A stretch of 6,117 nucleotides of DNA from Bacillota bacterium (GTDB lineage: Bacteria > Bacillota > Limnochordia > Darwinibacteriales > DTU012), in assembly GCA_012521805.1 (NCBI GenBank), contig JAAYLQ010000146.1, positions 1 to 6,117 on the forward strand. Reading direction: 5' to 3'. The notes under the pieces were generated by a model. It was not told the DNA's origin and searched no databases. It saw only the letters and a program-made list of their open reading frames with translations. The position numbers and the translations under genes were made by a program. Shown here in pieces: positions 5,867 to 6,117 of this stretch (the stretch's first letter is position 1; each line of letters begins with the position of its first letter).

Positions 5867-6117
5867 ATGAAAAAGATCAGACTCAACCCTAATAATCTCA
5901 ATTTACGCCAAGCCTGCCGCTACTACCCCTGTCATGAAGGTATCCCAGCAGGGGATTATGACTGCCGCACATGCTACTGTCCGTTTTACCAGGAATGCTC
6001 TCGATTGGCATTAACCGAACTGGGCGGATATTGGTTGCATTACCTTGACCAAAATGCGATGCCCAGAAAAGTTTGGGCATGCGAACGCTGCACCATTCTG
6101 CACCACAAACGAGTTTA
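5867..6117 (+). CDS. Cysteine-rich small domain protein (PF04071-like), reaching the right edge
   Basis: The frame from ATG 5867 gives 83 residues and then the two bases TA at the window's edge, so it either stops there (TAA/TAG) or continues. Eight cysteines occur at residues 17, 22, 33, 36, 38, 44, 72 and 75, with H23 and H79/H80, in the order C-x2-YPCH, YDCRTCYCPFY, C, then C-x2-C-x3-HH. This closely follows the 'Cysteine-rich small domain' family I know from anaerobic bacteria (C-x2-FPCH, NC-x2-CYCPLY, C-x2-C-x2-PH), presumed to bind zinc or another metal. In several genomes the domain occurs beside or fused to cobalamin-biosynthesis proteins, but its function is not established. No signal peptide is visible. 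The gene is divergent from the ABC operon, so no operon partner is seen here. An earlier in-frame ATG at 5831 would add 12 basic residues. Confidence 0.82.
   Translation, partial: MKKIRLNPNNLNLRQACRYYPCHEGIPAGDYDCRTCYCPFYQECSRLALTELGGYWLHYLDQNAMPRKVWACERCTILHHKRV

Noticed and set aside
5898..6080. Minus-strand open frame opposite the cysteine-rich gene
   Set aside because: The plus-strand frame has the ordered cysteine pattern and a good ribosome binding site; the antisense one has neither.
1..6117. Search for tRNA, rRNA, CRISPR repeats, insertion sequences and riboswitches
   Set aside because: I saw no regularly spaced repeats, no transposase motifs, no terminal inverted repeats and no tRNA-like cloverleaf; the only long non-coding gaps are about 148 and 135 bases and hold the elements listed.

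Overview
The window holds seven protein-coding genes, two of them cut by its ends, and no RNA gene, mobile element or CRISPR array that I can see. Six genes read leftward (minus strand) and are packed with 4 to 11 base overlaps or gaps of about 10 bases. One gene at the right edge reads rightward. Gene content, strong AGGAGG-type ribosome binding sites, moderate GC and protein style suggest a Bacillota genome, probably an anaerobic Clostridia-like or related lineage. This rests on resemblance I recognise, not on a search.

Right edge (about 5745-6117): a divergent intergenic region carries a good vegetative-type promoter for the leftward operon and, on the plus strand, the start of a small cysteine-rich protein of the 'Cysteine-rich small domain' type. 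Leftward operon 1 (5731 down to 2098): an ABC exporter ATPase, its 12-TM ABC-2 type permease, an RluA-type pseudouridine synthase without S4 domain, and a stand-alone DUF523/TudS-like [Fe-S] desulfurase-like protein. It ends at a clear rho-independent terminator (2025-2057). Leftward operon 2 (1949 down past 1): a GT4-type glycosyltransferase and, coupled by an ATGA overlap, the N-terminal 214 residues of a sugar-1-phosphate nucleotidyltransferase that leaves the window.

How they fit: the ATPase and permease form one transporter. The pseudouridine synthase and DUF523 protein are translationally coupled and both belong to families acting on uracil-type bases, which is the most interesting hint here. 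The nucleotidyltransferase would supply an NDP-sugar and the glycosyltransferase would use one, so operon 2 is a small glycan or storage-polysaccharide module. Most of the window is ordinary housekeeping or accessory metabolism; I did not find a convincing undescribed system.
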